Positions 18,301 to 26,704 of a stretch of 64,000 nt of DNA are shown here, piece after piece. The DNA is from Schaalia canis. Its GTDB lineage: Bacteria > Actinomycetota > Actinomycetes > Actinomycetales > Actinomycetaceae. The stretch's first letter is position 1. Each line of letters begins with the position of its first letter. A program made the position numbers and the translations under genes. The stretch lies in contig NZ_RQZF01000005.1 in assembly GCF_003858455.1 (NCBI RefSeq), positions 1-64,000 on the forward strand. Direction: 5' to 3'. The notes beneath the pieces were generated by a model. The model saw only the letters and a list, made by a program, of their open reading frames with translations, searched no databases and had not been told where the DNA came from.

Positions 18301-21300
18301 CCGACCCCGAAGGAGCAACAGTCAGCCTCGTGGCCGACTCCCTCACCAGCCCGACTATCGCCGAGACTCAAGCCACCATCCGCAAGGGGCGTATTCTCTT
18401 AACCGCACCACAAAACGAATCCCGACATGCGATCTCCTACGGAATCCATGACGGGGCGGGCGGCCGCGCAGAAGGGCTCTTGACGGTCATTGTCAGCGCA
18501 GACGCACCTCGTCTTGCACCCATTGTTCGCGATGACGCCATTACCCGAGAGCAGGTGCAAGCCTCGACCAATGGCAGTGTCACCATTGACGTACGGGCAA
18601 ATGACGAAGACCCTGACGGTGACATCCTCGAAACACATATCACCAGTGCAGATTCGAATCTCAGCGTCAACGCTGATGGCACAGTGTCTGTTGCCCTCAC
18701 CCCAGAGCCGCAGATCCTGATCTACACCCTGACAGATACCGATAACCTCTCAGCATCGGGACTCGTCCGAGTTCCTGGAACGAAGGTGGCGCGCCCCGTC
18801 CTCGACACTCAGGTCCGTGCTGTCACTGTTGAAGCTGGCGCAACCATCGACATTGACATTAACGACTATGTCTCCACGCGCGAAGGACGCAGCGTGCGTC
18901 TGACCAGCGCAGAGAAGGTCACTGCGGGCATCGGCGCAAACGGTGATCGTCTGGTGAAGTCAGATACCGTTTTGACCTTCACGTCTCGGCCTGACTTTTC
19001 TGGCCCGACCTCCATCACCTTTGAAGTGACCGACGGTTCTGATGTTAATGACTCCGAAGGCCGCACCGCTATCATCAACCTGCCAATTATTGTCACCGCA
19101 GGTCAGAATAGGCCGCCGTCGATTAGGCCCACAGCAATTGACATCGGCGCAGGAGAAGGAGGAACCAGCGTCGACCTGGCTCCCATGGTCACGGACCCAG
19201 ATAATGACGATCCAGCATCAATGACATTCTCGCTCGGCCAAGTGCCACCGGGAATTAGTGCTGCGCTTTCCGGCTCCGTCTTGACAGTCAGTGCCGAACT
19301 TGGGCAAGCCCAAGGCGATGCTGGAGCGATCGTGGTCAATGTTGATGATGGAAAGGGAGGAAAAGCAAGCGCGCAATTCCCCGTACGGGTGCGTTCCAGC
19401 TCTCTGCCGCTCATGCAGATCTCCCCTGCGAGTGTCACCATCAACCAGGGCAGCGAAGCGAGCATTGATGTTAAGGGCTACGTCATTAACCCCCTAGCGG
19501 CGCAAGGTCCCGCACGAGTTGTTGGACAACCGAAGGTGAGCGAAGGTGGCAATGTCACCGTTAACGGGGACATCATCACCGTGAGTGCTCAACCGCAGTT
19601 CAGTGGAACCTTCACTGTTGTCTATCGCCTGGCAGACGCGACCCGGGATCCTGCTCGCGAAGTTGAAGGCATCATTACTGTTCATGTTCGTGACGTCCCC
19701 ACTGCCCCCAGTAATGTCCGAGCTGAGGTTGCTGAAGCAGGCGCGGCGCGCGTGAGCTGGACCGCATCAGGATCCCACGGTATTCCTGTCCTCCACTACA
19801 CCGTCACGGACCACACTCAAGGTGACGTCACCGAATGTGGACTGGCGACCAGCTGCTTGATTCGCGAACGCACACCCGGAACAGAACACCGTTTCTCAGT
19901 GAAAGCGCACAACGAGGTGGGGGAGTCCCCCGCATCAGAGGTTGTTGCACTGGCTATGGACACCACTCCTGAAACACCGGGCACGCCTCGTCTCGTTGCT
20001 GGTAGCGGGCAGGTTACGGTGCGTTGGAATCCGCCGCGCAACGCAGGCTCGCCGATTCGCTCCTACGAAGTGGACCTGTCCCCCTACGGCGTGCAAACTG
20101 TTCACGCCGCTCCCGGCGACACGAGCGAGCAAACTGTCACGATCAGCGGCCTGCAAAATGGCACCCAGTACATTGCAAAGGTCCGCGCTATCAACGATCA
20201 GGGTGCGTCGAAGTGGTCCCCTGAGAGTACTCCTGCGACTCCCTTTGGTCCTCCCGGTCCTGTTACCGACCTTCAGGTGAACTACAACGACCTGGGGAAT
20301 GCTCCGCAGGGAGCCTCTCCCATCCTCACAATCCGATGGACCGCTCCCGCACAGACAAATGGACGTCCCATTGAGTACTACACCGTGACTGCCGCTGGGA
20401 TCAGTAAGCAGGTTTCAGCCGGAGAAGGCACCGCAACAACCATCCAACTGCCCTCCTTCCCCACGGAACAAGTGACCGTCACGGTGACGGCAACAAACGA
20501 CCGAAACCAAGCAGACACTCACACCTCTGCACCAACAACGGTCACAACCTGGGTAGTGGGAACGCCACCACCGCCGAGCCAAGTCAATGCCCAGGCCACA
20601 GGGGAAAACAATGAGATCCGCGTGACGTGGACGAATAGCCCCGGTGGAAACGGGTGGAGACCCGCCGACCTGAGCTACGAATGGAGTCGCGGTGAGGGAT
20701 GGTACCCGCTGACCCAAGAACTCTTGAGCCATCCCTCATGGGCCAACGGCGGACGCTACACCGTCATGCTGCGAGCAGTCGGTACCCGCGATGGGAATAC
20801 CGTCGCCTCTGATGCCGTTTCATCAAACGAGTTTTCGCCCTACGGCGCACCAATCGCCCCGACAATCTCGTGTGAAGGTGGCGACAAGAGGGTCCATTGC
20901 CGCTGGAGCGGGGGAGATCCTAATGGGCGCGCAGCATTCTTCTCGCTGAAAGGTCCCATCGAAAAAGATGTCGAGGGCAGTGGTGAGCAAACATACTCGG
21001 TAAACCCGGGCGAAAGCGTACGCGCCTGCGTTGTTGTGACGCAGAGCGAAAGCCAAAAGACGGCAACGAATTGTGCCGAAGCCTCGGCTCATCCACGCCC
21101 ACCAGGTGACGACGATGACGATGACGATGATGACGACGACGATACTCCCGATGCAGGAGGTATGACCCTCAGCCCCGTTCCTGGTGAACCCATGGTATTT
21201 GCCCTGCACTTCAACGGTGCCTGGCAAGCGGGCTACCGTGAGATTTCCTGTTGGAACGCCCGCGGTGAACAGGAAGCTAATAGCTCCACATTCCTGGGCG

Positions 21301-21455
21301 GCCCCTATCAGGTCTACGTCGGCACTCGTAGTGAAGTCAGAGTCCGATGCTCAGGCAACCCGGGCAACCCCAATCTGCGTCCTAATGAGCGCTTCTCTTT
21401 CCGCGTGAATTTCCCCGACGAAAACCAAACAAAGTGGGTGCCATTGCGCAGGTAA
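15327..21455 (+). CDS. Giant Ig-like/fibronectin III surface protein
   Basis: A 2042-residue protein. A signal-anchor helix (about residues 12-28) is followed by an extracellular region of about 350 residues without a recognised domain. Next come about ten Ig/cadherin-like repeats from about residue 390 to 1450, each opening with a Pro/Val strand and carrying DNDTDANGD- or NDSDSDGD-type acidic loops that probably bind calcium. About five fibronectin III domains follow (about 1455-1925), then 12 consecutive Asp (1928-1939) and a last domain of about 100 residues. GGGAG seven bases before the ATG supports the start. Similar actinobacterial proteins usually sit with MoxR, DUF58 and transglutaminase genes; none is here. 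A role in cell-surface architecture or adhesion is inferred. Confidence 0.85.
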   Translation: MRKETLIKKMASLTTVVGVVSVVFAALLNPGQFSAKVDLNDGGVWVTNARLGLVGHLNYRAQALDSAIRTQSSTFDIFQNGEELHLSDIENSTLSQIDVATATLTSSSAYPGMDVQAGGQALAITDQRGGRVWPQKLEKHVPFEPEEIAPAITDMPSPNVVVGVDGTIHVASVQARRIISLPAGAGADKAVTRELPELPTDAQLSLTAVGSEPVAFDRRAHTIYLPNGTSQPLQGSTFLLQEPGVASPNVLLATDVDLVKVPLSGGDAQHSVAHQASGAPVKPVFHQGCAYGAWTGTGTFTRDCEKDKDDTQLSVETLQRAKNTRFRTNRDVIVLNDTSSGSLWLPDHNMLLIENWDEVHSQIESDTESEEDSVDDTKETILPERTEENTPPIAVDDEFGVRHGRTNILPVILNDSDSDGDFLTAEPLTQPAGAEVSIARHGAALQVRLDDDTTGALSFDYQVSDGRGGIAQAKVTLTVRKPEENRAPVQAIVPRIGVGLKSTTAFNSLANWYDPDGDPFYLERVSAPEGLNVRQRETGTIDVLENGHGPGTASIGLGVSDGRDVGNGEILVDITGVENVAPVANVDHLIVRQGNSTVGRILDNDTDANGDLLRIAQVSPPPAGIGLAWDGTEGTITVEGREVGTYYLTYLVSDGPSTAAGIVRVDVIDGNSDLRITAEDDFGVLPTGGHVLIDLLANDSDPSGGILTVQQLDVPPSSPLMVALTNHQIVRVSAPSGLHSPQTFNYTVSNGVSSESATVTIIPSNVDNSQLGPELTPDRLTVRVGDVGSVAVLDNDRSPSGLKLTVSHALEHNIAPEIATVFTSNNVIRVRGGNTPGSGEIYYKVTDSYGKTATSVVHLTVIGADQGDNTAPKPQDIVARTLAGNEILINVPLDGIDPEGDSVTLVGLGTAPRLGTVAVEGTSFRYRAGEGTSGTDSFTYIVEDRLGLSATGRIHVGIAARPSTNLKPVAAPDLVRVRPGARVAVDVLRNDTDPEGATVSLVADSLTSPTIAETQATIRKGRILLTAPQNESRHAISYGIHDGAGGRAEGLLTVIVSADAPRLAPIVRDDAITREQVQASTNGSVTIDVRANDEDPDGDILETHITSADSNLSVNADGTVSVALTPEPQILIYTLTDTDNLSASGLVRVPGTKVARPVLDTQVRAVTVEAGATIDIDINDYVSTREGRSVRLTSAEKVTAGIGANGDRLVKSDTVLTFTSRPDFSGPTSITFEVTDGSDVNDSEGRTAIINLPIIVTAGQNRPPSIRPTAIDIGAGEGGTSVDLAPMVTDPDNDDPASMTFSLGQVPPGISAALSGSVLTVSAELGQAQGDAGAIVVNVDDGKGGKASAQFPVRVRSSSLPLMQISPASVTINQGSEASIDVKGYVINPLAAQGPARVVGQPKVSEGGNVTVNGDIITVSAQPQFSGTFTVVYRLADATRDPAREVEGIITVHVRDVPTAPSNVRAEVAEAGAARVSWTASGSHGIPVLHYTVTDHTQGDVTECGLATSCLIRERTPGTEHRFSVKAHNEVGESPASEVVALAMDTTPETPGTPRLVAGSGQVTVRWNPPRNAGSPIRSYEVDLSPYGVQTVHAAPGDTSEQTVTISGLQNGTQYIAKVRAINDQGASKWSPESTPATPFGPPGPVTDLQVNYNDLGNAPQGASPILTIRWTAPAQTNGRPIEYYTVTAAGISKQVSAGEGTATTIQLPSFPTEQVTVTVTATNDRNQADTHTSAPTTVTTWVVGTPPPPSQVNAQATGENNEIRVTWTNSPGGNGWRPADLSYEWSRGEGWYPLTQELLSHPSWANGGRYTVMLRAVGTRDGNTVASDAVSSNEFSPYGAPIAPTISCEGGDKRVHCRWSGGDPNGRAAFFSLKGPIEKDVEGSGEQTYSVNPGESVRACVVVTQSESQKTATNCAEASAHPRPPGDDDDDDDDDDDDTPDAGGMTLSPVPGEPMVFALHFNGAWQAGYREISCWNARGEQEANSSTFLGGPYQVYVGTRSEVRVRCSGNPGNPNLRPNERFSFRVNFPDENQTKWVPLRR

Positions 21456-21469
21456 GGGCACATCAAACT

Positions 21470-21505
21470 GGCGGGGGCTGACACCTTCACGTGTCAGCCC
21501 CCGCC
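21470..21505 (+). terminator. Terminator between convergent genes
   Basis: A perfect 15-bp stem, 21470-21484 with 21491-21505, has the loop CTTCAC. It lies between the ends of the surface-protein gene and the aminopeptidase gene and could serve both strands. Confidence 0.85.
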
Positions 21506-21566
21506 GAGCATGTCATCACTTGCGCATCACGCTAGCTCACTGTACGCAGTAGACGCCGCCTAGCCA

Positions 21567-23132
21567 TCAGCTTTGCAGGCGCGCAATCCACGCTTCGACA
21601 TCAGCAATTGTCCGAGGAATATCCTCTGACATGCGCGTCACCGAGCCATCCTCATTGACAATGCAGTCATCTTCAATGCGCACGCCAATGCCGCGGTACT
21701 CCTCGGGCACAGCCAAGTCATCAGCGCGGAAATACAGGCCCGGCTCAATGGTGAAGGCCATCCCCGGCTCCAGCAACGCATCCTGGTACATTTCGCGGCG
21801 AGCCTTCGCGCAGTCATGCACATCCAAGCCCAGGTGGTGGCTCGTACCATGAGGCATCCAACGGCGGTGCTGCTGGCCATCGGCTGACAGGGACTCGGCG
21901 GCACTGACCGGCAGCAGTCCCCATTCCTCCAAGCGCGCTGCAATAACCTCCATTGCCGCCTGGTGAAGATCGCGGAAACGAGCGCCGGGCTTGTTTGCAG
22001 CAGCCAGGGAAGCCTCACAAGCATCCAGCACAGCCTGGTAGATACGAGCCTGCGGCTCAGAGAATGTGCCATTCACCGGCAGGGTGCGGGTGATATCAGC
22101 GGTGTACAGGGAATCAACCTCAACGCCAGCATCGACAAGAATCAGATCGCCTGGGCGAACCTCACCATCATTATCAATCCAGTGCAGGGTGTTTGCGTGG
22201 TTCCCCGAGGCCGCAATCGTGTCATACCCCAGGCCATTGCCCTCCTCACGCGCAACGGCACCAAAAGCGCCCTCAACCACGCGTTCGCCTCGTCGATGAC
22301 CAATCGCACGGGGAAGAATACGGATAATGTCATCAAAGCCTGCGTGGGTGACATCAACGGCGCGCTGCAGCTCAGCAACCTCGTAGGCATCCTTACACAG
22401 GCGAATCTCCGACAGGCGCTCATCCAAAGCATCATCCTCAGCGCGGGCATCCCCGCCAGAAGGCAGACCAGCTTGCTGGCGAACCTCGTTCACCATCGCC
22501 TCTACAGCCGCATCCACCTGGGGGACCACGCGCAGGCGCACCTGGCCAGCGTCCTTCGCCAGCGCATCACGCAGGGTATTGATATGCGCGCAACGCAGAC
22601 CTGTCAGAGCCTCCATTTCTTCCAAAGAAGGGCGCGCACCCACCCAGAACTCACCGTAGCGAGAGTCAGCGTAGAACTCCTGGCTGGTACGCGACGCGCG
22701 CGGCATCATGTACAAGACGGCTTCATGGGTCGAACCGTCAACGGCCTCGCCCGGCGCTGTCAGGGGTTCAAGAACCAGTACAGCATCGGGTTCCTTCTCT
22801 CCACCCAGACCCGTCAGGTGAGCAAAAGCAGAATGAGCGCGGAAACGGTAATCCGTGTCATTGCTGCGCACCTTGTAGGTGCCAGCAGGAATCACTAAGC
22901 GTTCTCCGGCAAAAGGCTCGCCCGCCTTATCCGCACGCGCCTGCAGGTAGTCTGCGGCAGCAGAACGTTCGGGCATTTCCGAGGGGCGAGGCCCCCAGTG
23001 TGAAGCCATGAACTCGCGGAACGCGTCGGTTTCTGGACGATGCGAGCGATTGTCATTGCGCTCGTCCATCGCCTGCGCGTCATGTGCAGTCTCGTGGTCA
23101 GCGTTGTGTTCAGTCATCATGTGTTCCATCAT
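21567..23132 (-). CDS. pepP: Xaa-Pro aminopeptidase (aminopeptidase P, M24)
   Basis: About 521 residues: an AMP_N domain in the first half and an M24 'pita-bread' metallopeptidase in the second. It removes an N-terminal residue linked to proline. Dinuclear metal ligands are recognisable in LVDAGVEVDS and YTADITRT (Asp, Asp), HGTSHHLGLDVHD (His), FTIEPGLY (Glu) and GVRIEDD (Glu). The start is uncertain: ATG codons lie at 23132, 23129, 23120 and 23117. Longer upstream extension would run into the divergent PHP gene and looks non-coding. Cytosolic peptide turnover is the likely role. Confidence 0.88.
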   Translation of the reverse strand: MMEHMMTEHNADHETAHDAQAMDERNDNRSHRPETDAFREFMASHWGPRPSEMPERSAAADYLQARADKAGEPFAGERLVIPAGTYKVRSNDTDYRFRAHSAFAHLTGLGGEKEPDAVLVLEPLTAPGEAVDGSTHEAVLYMMPRASRTSQEFYADSRYGEFWVGARPSLEEMEALTGLRCAHINTLRDALAKDAGQVRLRVVPQVDAAVEAMVNEVRQQAGLPSGGDARAEDDALDERLSEIRLCKDAYEVAELQRAVDVTHAGFDDIIRILPRAIGHRRGERVVEGAFGAVAREEGNGLGYDTIAASGNHANTLHWIDNDGEVRPGDLILVDAGVEVDSLYTADITRTLPVNGTFSEPQARIYQAVLDACEASLAAANKPGARFRDLHQAAMEVIAARLEEWGLLPVSAAESLSADGQQHRRWMPHGTSHHLGLDVHDCAKARREMYQDALLEPGMAFTIEPGLYFRADDLAVPEEYRGIGVRIEDDCIVNEDGSVTRMSEDIPRTIADVEAWIARLQS

Positions 23133-23282
23133 CCCACTTTTCTTCTGATGGGGTTCTGGGCGGCGGTTTCGCGGAAGGTCGGCCGCCCAAAAACCAGGGC
23201 CACAGGCTTGCCCACGATGAGAAGCGAGGAAGATAACGGATGCTCTCAACGTCGCGGGGTGCACGACGTGCCCGCCGTGTTC

Positions 23283-23288
23283 TAGTGT
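23283..23288 (+). promoter_or_regulatory. -10 element of a leaderless promoter (PHP gene)
   Basis: TAGTGT is followed by six bases (CGGAGT) and the ATG at 23295. Confidence 0.45.
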
Positions 23289-23294
23289 CGGAGT

Positions 23295-24137
23295 ATGCGC
23301 ATTGATCCTCACACCCACTCGTCCTACTCGGACGGTACCGACACTCCCGCCGAGCTCATGGAGTGTGCCGCGCGCGCTGGCCTGGGAATGATTGGACTGA
23401 CCGATCATGACACCACCATCGGCTGGGACGAGGCGGCTGCAGCGGTTGAGTCGAGCGGTGTTGCGCTGCTGCGTGGGGTGGAGATGTCATGCTCAGCTCG
23501 GGGGATCACCGTCCACCTTCTGGGGTATCTTTTTGATCCTGCCGATCAAGAGCTCAACGCGGCCTTCGATTCGCAGCGTTCCACGCGTGAAAACCGCGGC
23601 CGTGCCATGGTGGAACGCCTCAGTGAGGATTACCCCATCACCTGGGAAGACGTGAGTGCGCTTGCTCCGAACGGCGGCCCTGTCGGACGACCTCACATTG
23701 CCGACGCCCTCGTCAACGCAGGAGCCTTCCCCCACCGTAATGCCGCTTTCGAGTGGGCGTTGCACCCCCGTGGCCCCTACTACATTCATCAAGACGCCTT
23801 GGACCCCATCGAGGCAGTGCGCATGATCCGACATGCTGGCGGCGTGCCCGTCCTCGCCCATCCGCGTGCCGCGCAACGTCAAAAACTCCTGCCAGAAGAG
23901 GTGATAATCGCCATGTCGGAGGCAGGGCTTTTCGGGATTGAACGGGATCATCGCGACCATGACGAGGCCGGGCGGACCGACGTTGAGCGCATAGCCACAC
24001 TGTGTGGACTAAGGATTTTCGGCTCTTCAGACTACCATGGCACAGGCAAGCTCAACCGCCTCGGTGAGAATCTCACCGACCCAGAGGTGATTGCGCAGGT
24101 AGAAGAACAAGGCAGACTGGAGGTTATCCGTCCGTGA
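23295..24137 (+). CDS. PHP-domain phosphoesterase
   Basis: A 280-residue metal-dependent hydrolase of the PHP superfamily, close to the YciV/RNase AM group that hydrolyses 3',5'-bisphosphonucleotides or trims short 5' RNA ends. Metal ligands appear in DPHTHSSYSDG (His6, His8, Asp13), GLTDHDTT, the conserved glutamate in RGVEMSC, VLAHPRA, and SSDYHG near the C-terminus. It overlaps the following marC-like gene by four bases (GTGA), so the two are translationally coupled; why a MarC protein is linked to it is not evident. Confidence 0.88.
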   Translation: MRIDPHTHSSYSDGTDTPAELMECAARAGLGMIGLTDHDTTIGWDEAAAAVESSGVALLRGVEMSCSARGITVHLLGYLFDPADQELNAAFDSQRSTRENRGRAMVERLSEDYPITWEDVSALAPNGGPVGRPHIADALVNAGAFPHRNAAFEWALHPRGPYYIHQDALDPIEAVRMIRHAGGVPVLAHPRAAQRQKLLPEEVIIAMSEAGLFGIERDHRDHDEAGRTDVERIATLCGLRIFGSSDYHGTGKLNRLGENLTDPEVIAQVEEQGRLEVIRP

Positions 24138-24766
24138 ATCTCAATGCGTGGGTCGATACGGCCCTCCTGGCGACAACTTTCACCACGTTGTTCGTCATCA
24201 TGGACCCGCCCGGTACTGTTCCTGTCTTTCTTGCGCTCACCGGTAAATACTCCAAGGCTGACCAGCGTCGCGCTGCCGTCCAGGCAACGCTGACCTCTTT
24301 TGGCGTGATCGTCCTCTTTGCGGTGCTTGGTCAGTACATTTTGACCTTCCTGCAAATCTCTATTGAGGCCCTGCAGCTTTCCGGTGGCATCTTGCTCTTC
24401 CTGGTCGCCATGGAACTACTAATGGATCATGGTGACGCCGAAGAACCAGACACGGGTGATAACAACGTCAATGTTGCCCTTGTTCCTCTGGGCACGCCCT
24501 TGTTAGCTGGGCCGGGCGCGATTGTGGCGGTCATGGTGTCGGTGACTCAAGCCAGCGATCATGCCGACGGGTGGATCGCTGTGCTCATTGCTGTGGTGCT
24601 CATGCATGTGGTGATCTGGGCGACCATGCGTTTCTCGGTGGAGCTTTCCCGCCTGCTGGGCAAGGGCGGCGTCATGATCCTCACGAAGATTTCCGGCCTG
24701 CTGCTGGCTGCTATTGCCACGCAGATGATTATGAACGCGATCTTTACATTCATCGCGAATAACTGA
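24134..24766 (+). CDS. MarC-family integral membrane protein
   Basis: A 210-residue protein with about six transmembrane helices (first at about residues 8-28 with FVIMDPPGTVPVFLALTGK, last at about 185-207). The proline/glycine-rich FVIMDPPGTVPVF and PLGTPLLAGPGAI blocks are family signatures. MarC/UPF0056 proteins were once thought to mediate antibiotic resistance, but this was not upheld and the substrate is unknown. Start is GTG at 24134, overlapping the PHP stop codon. Confidence 0.88.
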   Translation: MNLNAWVDTALLATTFTTLFVIMDPPGTVPVFLALTGKYSKADQRRAAVQATLTSFGVIVLFAVLGQYILTFLQISIEALQLSGGILLFLVAMELLMDHGDAEEPDTGDNNVNVALVPLGTPLLAGPGAIVAVMVSVTQASDHADGWIAVLIAVVLMHVVIWATMRFSVELSRLLGKGGVMILTKISGLLLAAIATQMIMNAIFTFIANN

Positions 24767-24812
24767 GGCGGATGTAGCTCTCGTACTTTGGTTTGCGATG
24801 CGTTCATAGCTT

Positions 24813-24904
24813 GGCCGATGAGGTGGGGCGCTTGTGCCCACTCGCCTTCGCTTCGCTCCGGCTCCTATGCCCAACCGCGCCGCAAGCACCCCACCTCACC
24901 GGCC
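24813..24904 (+). repeat. Long imperfect inverted repeat downstream of marC-like gene
   Basis: Two 22-base arms (24813-24834 and 24883-24904) are complementary except at two positions, both of which allow G-U pairing in one orientation. They are separated by 48 bases containing CTTCGCTTCG. No gene is visible in 24767-25036. The element could end the PHP-marC transcript, or be a dispersed repeat or structured RNA. Confidence 0.6.
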
Positions 24905-25036
24905 TATCCCTCGCGATAGGGAACCAGGTGCTGCGGCCCTTCCTCAATCTTGCGCCTTGTTGTTAATTTTGCGCGGTGTGCGGCGCTGTTTTATCAACGC
25001 GGCGCTAGTTTGTGGGGTATGTGATTTAAGACAGGC

Positions 25037-25462
25037 TTAGGGGCGTTCCCAAGAGGCTATGTCACCGGGAATGACATCGAACATGGGGTGAACCTCAGCG
25101 ATAGCGTCAGCCTCAAGGGTGGCAACTAAATCAGGCGTGCGTTGGCGAAGTTTATTGAGTAGATGCTCACGCTCGTAGGCAACCTGCCCTGCAGTGACGC
25201 GGATGCGAGTAGAGCCCGGGCGGTCAATGCGGGAGGCGTCGAAGCGGTAGCCTCGACGGGTCGCCTCTTCCTGAACGCCAGCAAGAAAGGTCCCCACTGC
25301 CTCTAATGGGTCAGCGCAGGCCTGGAAGCGTTCGAGTTGCGGGTGGCGAGTGTATCCCTTCGTTCGACCGGCAATGACGGCCTGGGCGAGCAGGGCCTCT
25401 CGCCAGCAAGCCGTCAGACCTTGGCGATCAAGATATTTGGGGTGAATGGACCATAAGCGCAT
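25037..25462 (-). CDS. Pyrimidine dimer DNA glycosylase/endonuclease V-like
   Basis: A 141-residue protein starting MRLWSIHPKYLD and continuing WREALLAQAVIAGRTKGYTRHPQL. This is the Pyr_excise family related to phage T4 endonuclease V, which excises UV-induced pyrimidine dimers and nicks the abasic site; many bacterial members are only predicted. ATG at 25462 is chosen because the conserved family N-terminus begins there and, in T4 endonuclease V, catalysis uses the N-terminal amino group. The upstream reading frame merely continues antisense across the GntR gene. Confidence 0.82.
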   Translation of the reverse strand: MRLWSIHPKYLDRQGLTACWREALLAQAVIAGRTKGYTRHPQLERFQACADPLEAVGTFLAGVQEEATRRGYRFDASRIDRPGSTRIRVTAGQVAYEREHLLNKLRQRTPDLVATLEADAIAEVHPMFDVIPGDIASWERP

Positions 25463-25581
25463 TCCCCAATTATTCCCTGCCGCCCAGTGGGGAGCGCGGT
25501 CGTCTCGGAATCGGCGTGCCTGTGGGAGGGGGAGCAAAACGTGTCGCTGGGCTTGCGTACCTCTCCGACTATGGTGTATCA

Positions 25582-25603
25582 CTGTATTAGGCAAGTAATA
25601 CAG
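25582..25603 (+). promoter_or_regulatory. Palindromic operator for the GntR/YtrA-type regulator
   Basis: CTGTATTA (25582-25589), six bases, TAATACAG (25596-25603): a perfect 8-bp inverted repeat 40 bases before the regulator's start. The TGTATTA/TAATACA core resembles YtrA-subfamily operators, so autoregulation of the operon is likely. Confidence 0.7.
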
Positions 25604-25643
25604 ATGGGTGTGTGGAACACACTCAGAGCGAAAGGAGGTGCCT

Positions 25644-26012
25644 ATGGATCTCAATGACTCGCGACCACTGTGGATCCAACTTGTCGAAGAATTTCGACGT
25701 CGCATCGTCTCAGGACAGTGGGGACCATGTAGCAAACTCCCCAGCGTCCGTGAACTTGCCCTCGACCTCGGCGTCAACCCCAACACCATCCAAAAAGCAC
25801 TGGGGGAGCTCGACCGAGAACACCTCACCCAAACGGAACGCACTGCAGGGCGCTTCGTCACCAGCGACACCGACCTCGTCAATCAGGCGCGGATCGAACT
25901 CGCCCAAGAGGCAACCGACACCTACGTCAGCGCAATGAAAGGACTGGGCATCACCTCAAACCTCGCCGCTGACCTCATTACCACCCGTTGGGATAAGGAG
26001 GACCCCCAATGA
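25644..26012 (+). CDS. GntR-family regulator, YtrA subfamily
   Basis: A 122-residue protein. The N-terminal winged helix-turn-helix (about residues 8-72) includes LPSVRELALDLGVNPNTIQKAL, followed by a short dimerisation tail instead of a large ligand domain, which defines the YtrA subgroup. AAAGGAGG lies five bases before the ATG. It overlaps the downstream ABC ATPase by ATGA and has a palindrome upstream, so it probably represses its own operon until an inducer such as a cell-wall antibiotic acts. Confidence 0.88.
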   Translation: MDLNDSRPLWIQLVEEFRRRIVSGQWGPCSKLPSVRELALDLGVNPNTIQKALGELDREHLTQTERTAGRFVTSDTDLVNQARIELAQEATDTYVSAMKGLGITSNLAADLITTRWDKEDPQ

Positions 26013-26704
26013 CTCCTCTCATTCAGATCGAACATCTGAGCAAAAACTTCCGAGGCACCCACGCCCTTGACGACCTCAGCCTCACTCTTGAGGGCGGACG
26101 CATCGTTGGCCTGCTGGGAGAAAACGGCTCAGGCAAAACCACACTCCTGAAGGTCCTTGCCGGATTCCTCATGGACTACGACGGGCACGTCACCATCGGC
26201 GGACATCGCCCGGGAGCAGCGACAAAGAAACTAGTCTCCTACCTGCCGGACACCTCCGCAATCCCCACCAACCTGACCGTGATGCAAGCAGTCGACCTCT
26301 ACGAACGATTCTTTGCTGACTTTGACCGCAGCAGAACCCAAGAGATGATCGACTTCTTCGAACTGCCACAGAGTAAGCGCATCAGTGAACTCTCGCTCGG
26401 TACGGCAGAAAAACTGCAGATCCTGCTAGCTATTGCCCGCCAAGCGCAGATTTACCTGCTGGACGAGCCGCTTTCAGGCATTGACCCGGCTTCACGCGAG
26501 CGCATCCTGCGTGGCATCCTCACCAACTTCAGCGAGGACGCACTAATGCTGGTATCCACGCACCTGATCCACGACATTGAACCCGTCATCGACCAGACCC
26601 TGTTTATCAGGCAGGGACGGCTCATTCTCAACCAAGAAACTGATGCTCTGCGCGAAGAATACGGCAAGAGCCTGGAAGGCATTTTCAAGGAGGTGTACGC
26701 CTGA
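26009..26704 (+). CDS. ABC transporter ATPase (YtrB-like)
   Basis: A 231-residue nucleotide-binding subunit: Walker A GENGSGKTT (about residues 36-44), signature LSLGTAEKLQILL in which the usual SGG is replaced by SLG, Walker B IYLLDEPLSGIDP, and a switch His in LVSTHLIHD. It couples to the permease encoded immediately downstream, with start and stop codons overlapping on both sides (ATGA and TGATG). Partners are typical of GntR-controlled exporters responding to envelope stress. Confidence 0.9.
   Translation: MTPLIQIEHLSKNFRGTHALDDLSLTLEGGRIVGLLGENGSGKTTLLKVLAGFLMDYDGHVTIGGHRPGAATKKLVSYLPDTSAIPTNLTVMQAVDLYERFFADFDRSRTQEMIDFFELPQSKRISELSLGTAEKLQILLAIARQAQIYLLDEPLSGIDPASRERILRGILTNFSEDALMLVSTHLIHDIEPVIDQTLFIRQGRLILNQETDALREEYGKSLEGIFKEVYA

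Noticed and set aside
21963-22898. 311-codon plus-strand frame opposite the aminopeptidase gene
   Set aside because: Long only because of the codon bias of the real gene on the other strand; the protein resembles nothing known.
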